Shown here: positions 53,651-62,729 of the stretch, piece after piece
Position numbering within the stretch: position 1 is the stretch's first letter
Layout of the letters: the number at the start of each line of letters is the position of its first letter
Made by a program: the position numbers and the translations under genes
Assembly (NCBI GenBank): GCA_031296755.1
Contig: JAUMMZ010000016.1
Location: 1 to 64,000, forward strand
Length of the DNA: 64,000 nucleotides
DNA from: Collinsella sp.
Lineage (GTDB): Bacteria > Actinomycetota > Coriobacteriia > Coriobacteriales > Coriobacteriaceae
Reading direction: 5' to 3'
The notes under the pieces: generated by a model
What the model was told of the DNA's origin: nothing
What the model saw: only the letters and a program-made list of their open reading frames with translations
The model's database searches: none

Positions 53651-54964
53651 ATGCAGGCACAGAAGGCGGAGGGAACCCGCGACCTTATCGGCGCCGAGAT
53701 GCGCGCCTGGCAAAAGATGCAGCAGATTGCGGCCGGCGTGTTCGAGCCGTTTGGTTTTAAACCCATCGAGACGCCCGCGATCGAGCAGGTTGACGTGTTT
53801 GTCCACGGTATCGGCCAGTCGACCGACGTCGTGCGCAAGGAAATGTTCCGCGTGTTCAGCGGTGCCAACCTGGAGCGCGTCTTTACCGAGGGCACCGACA
53901 CCAAACTCAAGCCCAAGCAGCGCCTGGCACTTCGCCCCGAGGGCACGGCCGGCGTGGTGCGCGCCGTCGTCGAGAACAATCTGGTGCCCCAGGGCTCCAC
54001 GCCGTTTAAGGCTTACTACGCCGAGGCCATGTTCCGCGGCGAGCGTCCCCAGAAGGGCCGCCTGCGCCAGTTCCACCAGGTGGGCATCGAGTGGCTCGGC
54101 GCTCCCGATCCGGCGGCAGACGCCGAGTGCATCATCATGCTCATGGAGTTTTACAAGCGCCTGGGCTTCGATCTTTCCAAGCTTCGTCTGCTCATTAACT
54201 CGATGGGCGACGCTCAGTGCCGTCCGGCTTACCGCGAGCAAGTCAAGCAGTTTATCCTCGATCACGCAGACGAGATGTGCGATGAGTGCCGCGAGCGCGC
54301 CGAGCTCAACCCGCTGCGTGCCTTTGACTGCAAGAACGACCACTGCCGCGAGATCATGGCCGAGGCTCCGCTGATGGGTGACAACCTGTGCGATGAGTGC
54401 CGCGAGCACTACGAGCAGGTCAAGCGCTATCTGGATGCCGCCGGTATCGAGTATGTCGAGGATCCCACCTTGGTGCGCGGCCTGGACTACTACACCCGTA
54501 CTGTCTTTGAGGTCGAGGCCCCTGGCGCCGGCGTCGGCTCCATCGGCGGCGGCGGCCGCTACGATGGCCTGGTCGAGCTCGAGGGTGGCAAGCCCACGGC
54601 GGGCGTCGGCTTTGCTGTCGGTTTTGAGCGCGCCCTGCTGGCCCTGCAGGCCTTTGGCAGCGATTTGGGTGCCGATGAGGCCCCGTGCGTCTATGTCGCC
54701 AACGCCGGCAAGGAGCTGCGTCAGAACGTCTTTGCCATTACGCAGGAGCTTCGCGCCGCAGGTATCGTGACCGAGGCCGACTATCAGGGTCGTTCGCTCA
54801 AGGCCCAGTTTAAGCAAGCCGATAAGGTAGGCGCCAAGCTCATCTTGGTCCTGGGTGGCGACGAGCTTGCCGCCGGCAAGGTCAAAGTGCGCGACATGCA
54901 GAGCCATGACGAGGTGCTCGCCGATCTGGACAACGTCGTCGAGGCGGTTCGCGAGCGCCTGTAG
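53651..54964 (+). CDS. hisS: Histidyl-tRNA synthetase
   Basis: Charges tRNA-His. 437 residues, class II: EGTRDLIGAEM start, motif 2 FRGERPQKGRLRQFHQVGIE, the HisA motif LVRGLDYYTRTVFE, motif 3 GVGFAVGFERALLAL, and C-terminal anticodon-binding domain. ATG 53651 has AAAGGTG upstream. A central GVRC-type Cys-rich patch (CDECRERAELNPLRAFDCKNDHC) is present; its Cys spacing could bind metal but this is unproven. Confidence 0.96.
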   Translation: MQAQKAEGTRDLIGAEMRAWQKMQQIAAGVFEPFGFKPIETPAIEQVDVFVHGIGQSTDVVRKEMFRVFSGANLERVFTEGTDTKLKPKQRLALRPEGTAGVVRAVVENNLVPQGSTPFKAYYAEAMFRGERPQKGRLRQFHQVGIEWLGAPDPAADAECIIMLMEFYKRLGFDLSKLRLLINSMGDAQCRPAYREQVKQFILDHADEMCDECRERAELNPLRAFDCKNDHCREIMAEAPLMGDNLCDECREHYEQVKRYLDAAGIEYVEDPTLVRGLDYYTRTVFEVEAPGAGVGSIGGGGRYDGLVELEGGKPTAGVGFAVGFERALLALQAFGSDLGADEAPCVYVANAGKELRQNVFAITQELRAAGIVTEADYQGRSLKAQFKQADKVGAKLILVLGGDELAAGKVKVRDMQSHDEVLADLDNVVEAVRERL

Positions 54965-55021
54965 CGCATCTTTTTGAGCTTCGGGCCTGCTAACGTGCCC
55001 TGCTCATGGAGAGCGATTGTT

Positions 55022-55060
55022 ACGGGGGTGTTTCGCTTTTATGCGGAATGCCCCCGTTTA
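55022..55060 (+). terminator. Terminator of hisS
   Basis: ACGGGGG (55022-55028) pairs with CCCCCGT (55051-55057), and TTTCGC with GCGGAA inside, followed by TT. Confidence 0.7.
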
Positions 55061-55221
55061 CGTATGCCGCCCACCGAGAAATACGACCATTTAGGGCAAA
55101 AACCTTTGCAATGCAGAAAATACTTTTGTGTGGTAAAGCGCAATCAGTGTCGAAAGTATTTCTCAAGCGCCTATAATGAATACCGCATGTTACGTGCATA
55201 GAAGGAGGAATGGGAGGAAAC

Positions 55222-58035
55222 GTGGCTGAGAACCTAAGCAACCAGTCTGTACCCGAAGCCGCGGCGCGCGTCGCTGCCGTGGTCAACCGCCTCGTTAACC
55301 GAATCGGCTCGAATGCCGAGTCCAGGGAGCGTCTCGCCGAGATCGAGATCCCCGAGGAGCTGCGCGACAATCTGGCGCTGTTCTTGCGCCTGGAGCGCCG
55401 TGTGCTTAGCGAGTATGATCCCGAGATCGCGGACCTGTTCGACAAGATTTTGACAGCCGAGATTGTGGTCAATGCCGGCAACCCCGGTACCTGCGCTGCC
55501 GACGAAGCCGTCGACGAGCAGGGCGTGCCCACCGCCGACGAGCCCACTGCCGTGGCATTTCGTGAGGTCGTCGATTTGATCGACAGCCTGCCGCTCGATA
55601 AGCAGCAGGTCATCGTTCGCGCCTTTACGAGCTTTTTCCATCTGGCAAACCTGTCGGAGGAGAACTACCGTGTGGCGCAGCTGCGCGAGCGCGAGGCCGG
55701 TGCGTCGACCGATACCGAGGTCGATCCTGCCAACGAGCTTACCGTTGCCTATCACCAGCTGGTGAATGAGCTGGGTGTCGAGGGTGCCAACGAGCTGCTC
55801 GACAAGCTCGAGTTCCACCCTGTCTTTACCGCACATCCCACCGAGGCCCGTCGTAAGGCCGTCGAGGGCAAGATCCGCCGTATCTCCAACCTGCTGGAGG
55901 AGCGTCCGCGTCTGGGCGGCTCCGACCTGGTGGAGAACGAGCGCCATATGCTGCAGGAGATCGACGCCCTGGTGCGTACGAGTCCCATCGCGCTCAAGAA
56001 GCCCACGCCGGTCGAGGAAGCCGATACCATCATCGACATCTTCGATAACACGCTGTTCGACGTTATCCCCGTTATCTATCGTCGTTTTGACGATTGGGTG
56101 CTGGGCGACAAGGCCGGTACTGTGCCGCCGCTGTGCCCGGCGTTCTTCCATCCCGGCAGCTGGATCGGTTCCGACCGCGACGGTAACCCCAACGTCACCG
56201 CCAAGGTGAGCCGTGAGGTCGCCGCCAAGTACTTTACGCACATGGTGCTCAAGCTCGAGGACAAGTGCCGCCACATCGGCCGCAACCTCACGCTCGAAGC
56301 CACCTACAGCAAGCCGTCTGCCGAGCTCATCAACCTGTGGAACCATCAGGTCGAGATGAGCCCTCGTTACACGGCCCGCGCCGAGCTGATCTCCGAGCAC
56401 GAGCCTCATCGCGCCGTCATGCTCGTCATGGCCGACCGCCTGAACGCCACCGTGCGTCGCATCACCGACACCATGTACCACAGCGCCGACGAGTTCCTGG
56501 ATGACCTGCGCGTCGTCCAGCGTTCGCTTGCTGCCTGCGGTGCCGTCCGTGCCGCCTACGGTCCGGTCCAGACCATCATCTGGCAGGTCGAGTCCTTCGG
56601 CTTCCATATGGTCGAGATGGAGTTCCGTCAGCACTCCGTGGTGCACGCCCGCGCCCTCAAGGATATCCACGAGAACGGTATCCATGGTGACCTGCAGCCC
56701 ATGACGCGCGAGGTCATCGACACCTTCCGTGCCATCGGTTCCATCCAAAAGCGCTACGGCAAGAAGATGGCGCACCGCTACATCATCTCGTTTACCAAGA
56801 GTGCCCAGCATGTGGCCGACGTCTTTGAGCTGGCCCACCTGTCCTTCGCACACGAGGAAGACGTTCCCGAGCTCGACGTGATCCCGCTGTTCGAGCAGCT
56901 CGAGGACCTCGAGGGCTGCGTCGACGTGCTCGATCAGATGCTTACGCTGCCCGTGGTGCAAAAGCGCCTTGCCCAGACCAACCGCCGCATGGAGGTTATG
57001 CTGGGCTATTCCGACTCCTCCAAGGACGCCGGTCCTACCACGGCCATGCTCGCGCTGCATTCCGCGCAGGAGCGCATCGCCAAGTGGGCAGAGAAGAACG
57101 ATATCGACCTGGTGCTCATGCACGGTCGCGGCGGTGCCGTGGGCCGTGGCGGCGGCCCTGCCAACAAGGCCGTGCTGGCGCAGCCCAAGGGTTCGGTCAA
57201 CTGCTTCTTTAAGCTCACCGAACAGGGCGAGGTCATCTTTGCCCGTTACGGCAACCGCACGCTGGCTCAGCGCCATGTTGAGTCCGTTGCCGCCGCAACG
57301 CTTTTGCAGTCGGCCCCGAGTGTCGAGAAGACCAACACCGAGACCACGCAGAAGTTCTGGGATATGGCCGAGAAGCTCAACACTGCAAGCCACGAACGCT
57401 ATCTGGACCTGCTGAACACCGAGGACTTTACACCGTGGTTCTCGACCGTGACGCCGCTGACCGAGGTCGGTCTGCTGCCGATCGGCTCGCGTCCCGCCAA
57501 GCGCGGTCTGGGCGCCAAGTCGCTCGATGACCTGCGTACCATCCCGTGGATCTTCAGCTGGAGCCAGGCGCGCATTAACCTGGCCGCTTGGTACGGTCTG
57601 GGCACCGCCTGCGAGCAGCTTGGCGATCTTGACCAGCTCAAGGCTGCCTACCAGGAGTGGCCGTTCTTCCGCACCTTTATCGACAACATCGAGATGTCGA
57701 TCGCCAAGACCGACCAGCGCATCGCCAAGATGTATCTGCACCTGGGCGACCGCCAGGATCTGTCCGAGAAGGTCTTTACCGAGATGCAGCTCACGCGTAA
57801 GTGGGTCCTTGCCATCGTCGGTGACGAGTGGCCGCTGCAGCGCCGTCGCGTGCTCGGCTGCGCCGTCCGTGTACGTAACCCCTATGTCGACGCCCTGTCC
57901 ATCGCCCAGGTCCGCGCCCTTCGCGAGGTGCGTATGAACCAGGACGAGATGGCCGAGGAGAAGAAGGCCGAGTACATGAGCCTGATTCTTTCGACTGTGA
58001 CCGGCGTCTCGGCAGGATTGCAGAACACGGGGTAA
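55222..58035 (+). CDS. ppc: Phosphoenolpyruvate carboxylase
   Basis: Makes oxaloacetate from phosphoenolpyruvate and bicarbonate, feeding the citric-acid branch. 937 residues: catalytic-site blocks FTAHPTEARRKAV, GYSDSSKDAGPTTA, and MHGRGGAVGRGGGP, ending in QNTG as usual. GTG 55222 is preferred over ATG 55210: it lies 5 nt after GGGAGG, while the ATG is only 1-2 nt from AAGGAGG. It is followed by long hairpin B. Confidence 0.96.
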   Translation: MAENLSNQSVPEAAARVAAVVNRLVNRIGSNAESRERLAEIEIPEELRDNLALFLRLERRVLSEYDPEIADLFDKILTAEIVVNAGNPGTCAADEAVDEQGVPTADEPTAVAFREVVDLIDSLPLDKQQVIVRAFTSFFHLANLSEENYRVAQLREREAGASTDTEVDPANELTVAYHQLVNELGVEGANELLDKLEFHPVFTAHPTEARRKAVEGKIRRISNLLEERPRLGGSDLVENERHMLQEIDALVRTSPIALKKPTPVEEADTIIDIFDNTLFDVIPVIYRRFDDWVLGDKAGTVPPLCPAFFHPGSWIGSDRDGNPNVTAKVSREVAAKYFTHMVLKLEDKCRHIGRNLTLEATYSKPSAELINLWNHQVEMSPRYTARAELISEHEPHRAVMLVMADRLNATVRRITDTMYHSADEFLDDLRVVQRSLAACGAVRAAYGPVQTIIWQVESFGFHMVEMEFRQHSVVHARALKDIHENGIHGDLQPMTREVIDTFRAIGSIQKRYGKKMAHRYIISFTKSAQHVADVFELAHLSFAHEEDVPELDVIPLFEQLEDLEGCVDVLDQMLTLPVVQKRLAQTNRRMEVMLGYSDSSKDAGPTTAMLALHSAQERIAKWAEKNDIDLVLMHGRGGAVGRGGGPANKAVLAQPKGSVNCFFKLTEQGEVIFARYGNRTLAQRHVESVAAATLLQSAPSVEKTNTETTQKFWDMAEKLNTASHERYLDLLNTEDFTPWFSTVTPLTEVGLLPIGSRPAKRGLGAKSLDDLRTIPWIFSWSQARINLAAWYGLGTACEQLGDLDQLKAAYQEWPFFRTFIDNIEMSIAKTDQRIAKMYLHLGDRQDLSEKVFTEMQLTRKWVLAIVGDEWPLQRRRVLGCAVRVRNPYVDALSIAQVRALREVRMNQDEMAEEKKAEYMSLILSTVTGVSAGLQNTG

Positions 58036-58062
58036 TCGATAGCCCTGTGGCTCTCACCGGGA

Positions 58063-58181
58063 CCCGACGGGTTTCCCTCTGAATGCGTCCTCGCACTTGA
58101 AGCCCCCTTATCCTGCTCCTTCGGAGCTGCGGATAAGGGGGCTTCGTGCTGCGGAATGCATTCAGAGGGAAACCCGTCGGG
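58063..58181. repeat. Long hairpin B, shared internal loop family
   Basis: Perfect outer arms of 24 bp (58063-58086 and 58158-58181) and perfect inner arms of 14 bp (58100-58113 and 58131-58144) around a GCTCC/GGAGC tip. The unpaired internal loop reads GTCCTCG on the left and CTGCGGA on the right, as in hairpins A and C. It begins 27 bp after the ppc stop. Confidence 0.85.
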
Positions 58182-58916
58182 CCCCTTCGTCCTCGGTCTT
58201 CAGGGATTAAAGCTGATGAAAATAAAGTGCGCTTCGCGCCTAATGTGGAGTGCGGCGAGGGCTTCTTGCGTCCTGCGGAGTGTGCCTAAAAGTAAACTAA
58301 TGGCGGGCCCTGCGATGTCCGGTCTTCGGCGGATCAGCTGCTGGGTGAGGGTGGTGCCTGGGGCGACGTGCAAAAAACGGAGTTTTCAGCAGCAAAAGAT
58401 TGATGCATAAGGCCATAGCCGGCTTTCGCTGCCTTTGTTGATGCCTTTGCACGCTAATTGGGGCCTTGGCGATGCCCGTATATGGCTGGTTTCTCGCCGC
58501 ATGCTATCCAGATGGGACGAGTCATGAGGACTATCTACCTTTTGAAAGACTTTTGACACCAAAATCTTATCCCGCGATGCTGAATACTCGCAAAAATGCA
58601 CGCTCCGGAGGGTACCACCCTGTTACGGCTAGAAATCCATGCGCCATTTTATGCAATTAATTAACGCATTTATGCAAAATGGCTTACGTGCGTACGTCTC
58701 GGGCTAGATGTTTGCCTCGGCGCTGCGTAAATCATCCTGTCTATAGTGTCTTTGACAGGCGGTCGCGGTCCCGTTTGGGGTCGCGGCCGTTTTGTTGTGG
58801 GTCAAATATGAACGTTGTGTTAATGAGTCGGTGGACGGTGGTGTTTTTCGGTGAGCGGCGTATCCTTCCAACGGTTTATCTAGTGTGTCAGTTGAAAAGG
58901 AAGAGGGCGCTCGTCA
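58182..58916. other. Gene-free interval upstream of larA with degenerate repeats and palindromes
   Basis: No gene is supported. Remnants of the hairpin family are seen (GTCCTCGG at 58189-58196 and GTCCTGCGGAG at 58270-58280). Two related 24-base segments lie in inverse orientation (58367-58390 and 58579-58602). An AT-rich palindrome GCCATTTT/AAAATGGC (58643-58683) could be an operator. Confidence 0.5.
58761..58797 (+). terminator. Terminator or attenuator before larA
   Basis: Twelve pairs (with wobbles) between 58761-58772 and 58777-58788 through a GTTT loop, followed by GTTTTGTT. A -35-like TTGACA and a -10-like TATAGT lie just upstream, so it may regulate larA. Confidence 0.55.
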
Positions 58917-60221
58917 TTGTTTGAATGTGAACTGCCGTTTGACCACAAGACGTTGCATCTGGAGCTCGAGGATAAGAACTTTGCGGGTGTGATGGAAGGT
59001 CATCAAAACGAGTTTAAGACTACAAAATCGCAGGAAGAGCTGGTGGAGGAGTCGCTTGCCAACCCTTATGGCTCGCCTTCGCTCGAGGAGCTTTGTGCTG
59101 GCAAGAAGGATATTGTCATCATTAGCTCCGATCATACGCGTCCCGTTCCCTCGTGTGTGACGATGCCTATTCTGCTGCATCACATCCATTCCGCTGCGCC
59201 CGAGGCTCGAGTGCGTATTTTGGTTGCTACGGGTATGCACCGTCCGTCGACGCACGAGGAACTCGTCAACAAGTATGGCGAGGAGATTGTTGCCAACGAG
59301 GAAATCGTTATGCACGTCGCGACTGACGACAGTATGATGAAAAAGATCGGCACCCTGCCTTCTGTTGGCGAGTGCATCATCAACAAGATTGCCGCCGATT
59401 GCGATCTGCTGCTTGCCGAGGGCTTCATTGAGCCGCATTTCTTTGCCGGTTTCTCTGGTAGCCGTAAGTCCGTGCTGCCCGGTATCGCTAGCTACAAGAC
59501 CATCATGTACAACCACAACGGTCAGTTTGTGAACGATTCTCATTCGCGTGCCGGCAACCTGTGCCACAACCATGTGAGCGAGGACATGTTTGCCGCTGCC
59601 GAGATGGCTCACCTTGCCTTTGTGCTCAACGTGGTGCTCAACGGCAAGCACGAGGTCATCGGCTCCTTTGCCGGTGACATTCACAAGGCACACGAGGCTG
59701 GCTGCGAGTTCGTGAAGAGCCTTGCCGGCGTTGAGCCCGTCGAGTGCGAGATTGCCATCACCACCAACGGCGGCTACCCGCTCGACCAGAACATCTATCA
59801 GGCCGTGAAGGGCATGTGCGCTGCCGAGGCCACGCTTCCCGAGGGCGGCGTGATTATTGATGTCGCCGGTTGCGCCGACGGTCACGGTGGCGAAGGCTTC
59901 TATCACAACATCGCCGACAACGATCCGGCGGAGTTTGAGCGCGCCTGCATCGACCGTCCTAAGGACGAGACCCTGCCCGACCAGTGGACGAGCCAGATTT
60001 TCGCCCGCATCCTGGCGCATCACCCTGTGATTATGGTCACCGACCTGTGCGATCACCAGATGCTCAAGGATATGCACATGACGCCGGTCAACACTATCGA
60101 GGAGGCGCTCAAGCTCGCCTTTGAGATGAAGGGTGCCGATGCCAAGGTTGCCGTCATTCCCGATGGCCTGGGCGTTGTCGTCGCGCAGCACAAGTGCACG
60201 GCCCAAACGAATCGTTTATAA
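58917..60221 (+). CDS. larA: Nickel-dependent lactate racemase
   Basis: Interconverts L- and D-lactate using the nickel-pincer nucleotide cofactor. 434 residues: SSDHTRPVPS, the His-containing ATGMHRPSTHEEL, the cofactor-attachment region EPHFFAGFSGSRKSVLPGI with Lys, and YNHNGQFV. These match the His and Lys residues known in LarA. The start is a TTG at 58917; AAGGAAGAGGG is about 10 bp upstream. The maturation genes larB and larC1 lie on the opposite strand 2.5 kb away. Confidence 0.92.
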   Translation: MFECELPFDHKTLHLELEDKNFAGVMEGHQNEFKTTKSQEELVEESLANPYGSPSLEELCAGKKDIVIISSDHTRPVPSCVTMPILLHHIHSAAPEARVRILVATGMHRPSTHEELVNKYGEEIVANEEIVMHVATDDSMMKKIGTLPSVGECIINKIAADCDLLLAEGFIEPHFFAGFSGSRKSVLPGIASYKTIMYNHNGQFVNDSHSRAGNLCHNHVSEDMFAAAEMAHLAFVLNVVLNGKHEVIGSFAGDIHKAHEAGCEFVKSLAGVEPVECEIAITTNGGYPLDQNIYQAVKGMCAAEATLPEGGVIIDVAGCADGHGGEGFYHNIADNDPAEFERACIDRPKDETLPDQWTSQIFARILAHHPVIMVTDLCDHQMLKDMHMTPVNTIEEALKLAFEMKGADAKVAVIPDGLGVVVAQHKCTAQTNRL

Positions 60222-60243
60222 CCGACAAGAAAGATAAGGTTTT

Positions 60244-60975
60244 ATGCTTACCAAACTCCTCTGCGAATTCGGCGCAACGGCCCTCATGATCATCTTTGGC
60301 GTGGGCGTACACTGCGATACCGTGCTTAAGGGCACCAAGTATCAGGGCTCCGGCCACATGTTTGCCATCACCACCTGGTCTTTTGGCATCTCGGTCGCTC
60401 TGTTTATCTTTGGCGGCGCCGTGTGCATGAACCCCGCCATGGTGCTTGCCCAGTGCATCGTAGGCCTGGTGCCGTGGAGCAGCTGCATTCCCTTCATGAT
60501 TGCCGATATGCTCGGCGGCTTTGCGGGCGCCGTGATCGCGTGGTTGATGTATGCCGATGAGTTCAAGGCTTCCGATGGCGTCGTCGACCCCATTGCCCAG
60601 CGCAACATCTTCTCGACCAACCCCACCACCGAGGGTACGAACTACGCCCGTAACTTCTTCTGCGAGGCTATCTGCACCTTTGTGTTCATCAGCGCCATCC
60701 TCGCTGCCGCTAGCCGCGCCGGCGAGAACGTTCTGATGCTCGCCATCTGCGTCGGCCTGATCGTTTGGGCCGTTGGCATGGGCATGGGCGGCATCACCGG
60801 CTTCGCCATGAACCAGGCTCGTGACCTTGGTCCTCGCATGGCCTATCAGGTGCTGCCGATCAAGAACAAGGCTGACAACAACTGGAAGTACGGCCTGCTC
60901 GTTCCTGGCATCGCTCCGTTTGTCGGTGCCGCTCTGGCTGCACTGTTTGTGCACGGTTTCTTGGGCATGTTCTAG
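60244..60975 (+). CDS. larD: Aquaglyceroporin-like channel, probably lactate or glycerol (LarD-like)
   Basis: 243 residues with six membrane helices and two half-helix loops of the MIP family. The first loop keeps NPA (63-65, VCMNPAM); the second has NQA (190-192, FAMNQARDLGPR), with the codon read as AAC CAG GCT. It starts 22 bp after larA, so the pair is an operon, and GAAAGATAAGG precedes ATG 60244. Lactate transport is inferred from the neighbour. Confidence 0.75.
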   Translation: MLTKLLCEFGATALMIIFGVGVHCDTVLKGTKYQGSGHMFAITTWSFGISVALFIFGGAVCMNPAMVLAQCIVGLVPWSSCIPFMIADMLGGFAGAVIAWLMYADEFKASDGVVDPIAQRNIFSTNPTTEGTNYARNFFCEAICTFVFISAILAAASRAGENVLMLAICVGLIVWAVGMGMGGITGFAMNQARDLGPRMAYQVLPIKNKADNNWKYGLLVPGIAPFVGAALAALFVHGFLGMF

Positions 60976-60999
60976 TCAAAGGACGGCTCTATAAGGTCC

Positions 61000-61124
61000 G
61001 GGCTCGGTAGGGGTTAACTTTCCAACGCGTCCTCGGACATGCAAAAAGGCTCGCTGCGCACTTTGTGCGGCGAGCCTTTTTGCGTCCTGCGGAGTGCGTT
61101 GGAAAGTTAACCCCTACCGAGCCC
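61000..61124. repeat. Long hairpin C, shared internal loop family
   Basis: Perfect outer arms of 29 bp (61000-61028 and 61096-61124) and perfect inner arms of 14 bp (61041-61054 and 61070-61083) with a CGCAC/GTGCG tip. Internal loop has GTCCTCG and CTGCGGA. It lies between the converging larD and TetR genes and may terminate both. Confidence 0.85.
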
Positions 61125-61280
61125 TGGGCATTCTTGGCTGTGTTCGAACAAGCAACTCAACATATATATCTGAATTTAGATGGGAGGGGCTTGTTGCTGG
61201 TAGGGGCGTTGGGTAGCTGCTGACACTTTGGGATGCGTGGGGCCCTGGGTTGGGGCGATGTTTTGGGATGAGCTACTTAC

Positions 61281-61820
61281 TTAGGTGAAGAGGGGTTTTA
61301 TGGCTGATAGGTAGTCTTTGGCTACGTCGGCTTTTTCTGCTTGGAAGTTGTGCCAGGCCCACCATTGGACCATTCCTACGAAGCTTGAGGCTATGTGGTG
61401 TAGTAAAAAGCTGCGGTCCATGGTGCCGGCGGGGCCTGCGGGGTCGACGGGGACCGTTTCGGCTGCGCGCGACATGATGGTCTTGCGGAGGCTGTCGGCG
61501 AAGACGCGTGAGCCGGCGCCGGCTACGAGGGCTCGAACGCCCTGGCGGCGCTCCCAAAGGTTGTTGAGGATATGCTCGACCTGCACGAGTGGGTCGTCGA
61601 GCGGTGTGCCATCATCGTCGAGGGCGTGGGTGCAGATATCGCTCACGAGCTCAGCGAGTAGGTCATCTTTGCTTTTGAAGAGGCCATAGAACGTGGCCCG
61701 ACCCACATGGGCGCGAGCGATGATGTCGCCGACGGTGATCTTGCCATAGTCCTCTTCGCGCAGAAGCGCGGAGAACGCCGAGACGATCGCGGCGCGGCTT
61801 TTGGCCTTGCGGGTATCCAT
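61281..61820 (-). CDS. TetR family transcriptional regulator
   Basis: 179 residues: N-terminal helix-turn-helix ITVGDIIARAHVGRATFYGLFKSKDDLL, then a helical effector domain with several Trp residues. ATG 61820 lies 2 bp after the larC stop, so it is in the same minus-strand operon as larB and larC1. It is likely the local regulator of lactate racemase genes; its operator could be the inverted repeat at 63557-63590. An in-frame extension upstream only overlaps larC and is not used. Confidence 0.8.
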   Translation of the reverse strand: MDTRKAKSRAAIVSAFSALLREEDYGKITVGDIIARAHVGRATFYGLFKSKDDLLAELVSDICTHALDDDGTPLDDPLVQVEHILNNLWERRQGVRALVAGAGSRVFADSLRKTIMSRAAETVPVDPAGPAGTMDRSFLLHHIASSFVGMVQWWAWHNFQAEKADVAKDYLSAIKPLFT

Positions 61821-61822
61821 GG

Positions 61823-62719
61823 CTATGCGTCCGCGTGAACGAGCAGGCAGCGGAGCGTACCGGAGCAACCTTCGTAGGGGCGTTTGCCGGCGCCGTAGCC
61901 GACGGCTTCGATGCGGTAGCGTGAGGGCAGTTGGTCGGACGTGCGCAGCGCGGTGACGATGGCGGCGCCCGTCGGCGTCACGAGCTCGCCGGCGACCGGT
62001 GCAGGCGTGAGGGCGATATTGCCCGCCTGGCACAGGTTGACGACAGCGGGGACGGGAATGGGCATGAGGCCGTGGGCACAGTGGATGGTGCCGTGACCCT
62101 CGGAGAGCGACTCGACCACGATGTCCTCAATACCAAGGTCGTCGAGGCAGATGGCGACAGAGCAGACGTCGACGATGGAGTCGACGGCGCCCACCTCGTG
62201 AAACAGGACGGTGTCGGGCGTTTTGCCGTGAGCCTTGGCCTCGGCAGCGGCGAGTGCGGAAAAAATGGCGAGGGCACGACGCTTGGCACCATCGCTTAGC
62301 CGTGAGCCATCGATGATGGCGGTGACATCCGCCAAAGAACGGTGGTGATGGTGGTGGGCGTGATGGTGACCCTCATGGTCATGATCGTGGCAGTGCTCGT
62401 GTTCGTGCTCATCATGGTCATGATGGTGGTGCTCATGCTCGTGCGTGTGCTCGGCAGCTGCTTCGTTGCCGTAGAGCCAGGCCATATCGTGATCATGGTT
62501 CTCGAGCTCCTCTGCCAGCTGAACGTCAAAGTCGCAGGCGTCGATGCCATGCTTGTTTACGCGTGTAACGGCAATCTCAAAGCCGTCGACCGGCAGCGTG
62601 GCGAGCTGTTCGCGCAGGTGTTCCTCGCTGGCGCCCAGGTCGAGCAGGGCCGCGACGGTCATATCGCCGCTGATGCCCGAGGTGCCGTCGATGATAAGCG
62701 TATGCTGATGGTTGGACAT
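61823..62719 (-). CDS. larC1: Nickel insertion protein LarC, N-terminal domain only
   Basis: LarC inserts nickel into the pincer cofactor of LarA. 298 residues match only the LarC1 part: IDGTSGISGDM, LFHEVGAVDSIVDVC, HGLMPIPVPA, and VTPTGAAIVTAL. A His-rich run (about 75-126) is a likely metal store. The protein stops right after GAGKRPYEGCSGTLRCLL, where full LarC continues into the LarC2 domain. The next 2 bp lead to the TetR gene, so the C-terminal half is absent here. Confidence 0.85.
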   Translation of the reverse strand: MSNHQHTLIIDGTSGISGDMTVAALLDLGASEEHLREQLATLPVDGFEIAVTRVNKHGIDACDFDVQLAEELENHDHDMAWLYGNEAAAEHTHEHEHHHHDHDEHEHEHCHDHDHEGHHHAHHHHHRSLADVTAIIDGSRLSDGAKRRALAIFSALAAAEAKAHGKTPDTVLFHEVGAVDSIVDVCSVAICLDDLGIEDIVVESLSEGHGTIHCAHGLMPIPVPAVVNLCQAGNIALTPAPVAGELVTPTGAAIVTALRTSDQLPSRYRIEAVGYGAGKRPYEGCSGTLRCLLVHADA

Positions 62720-62729
62720 GGAATGCTCC

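Noticed and set aside
55234..57741. 835-codon minus-strand frame over ppc
   Set aside because: Antisense shadow of phosphoenolpyruvate carboxylase.
61821..62033. Longer N-terminus for the TetR protein
   Set aside because: The extra frame overlaps larC in another phase and has no ribosome site; ATG 61820 gives a normal TetR start.
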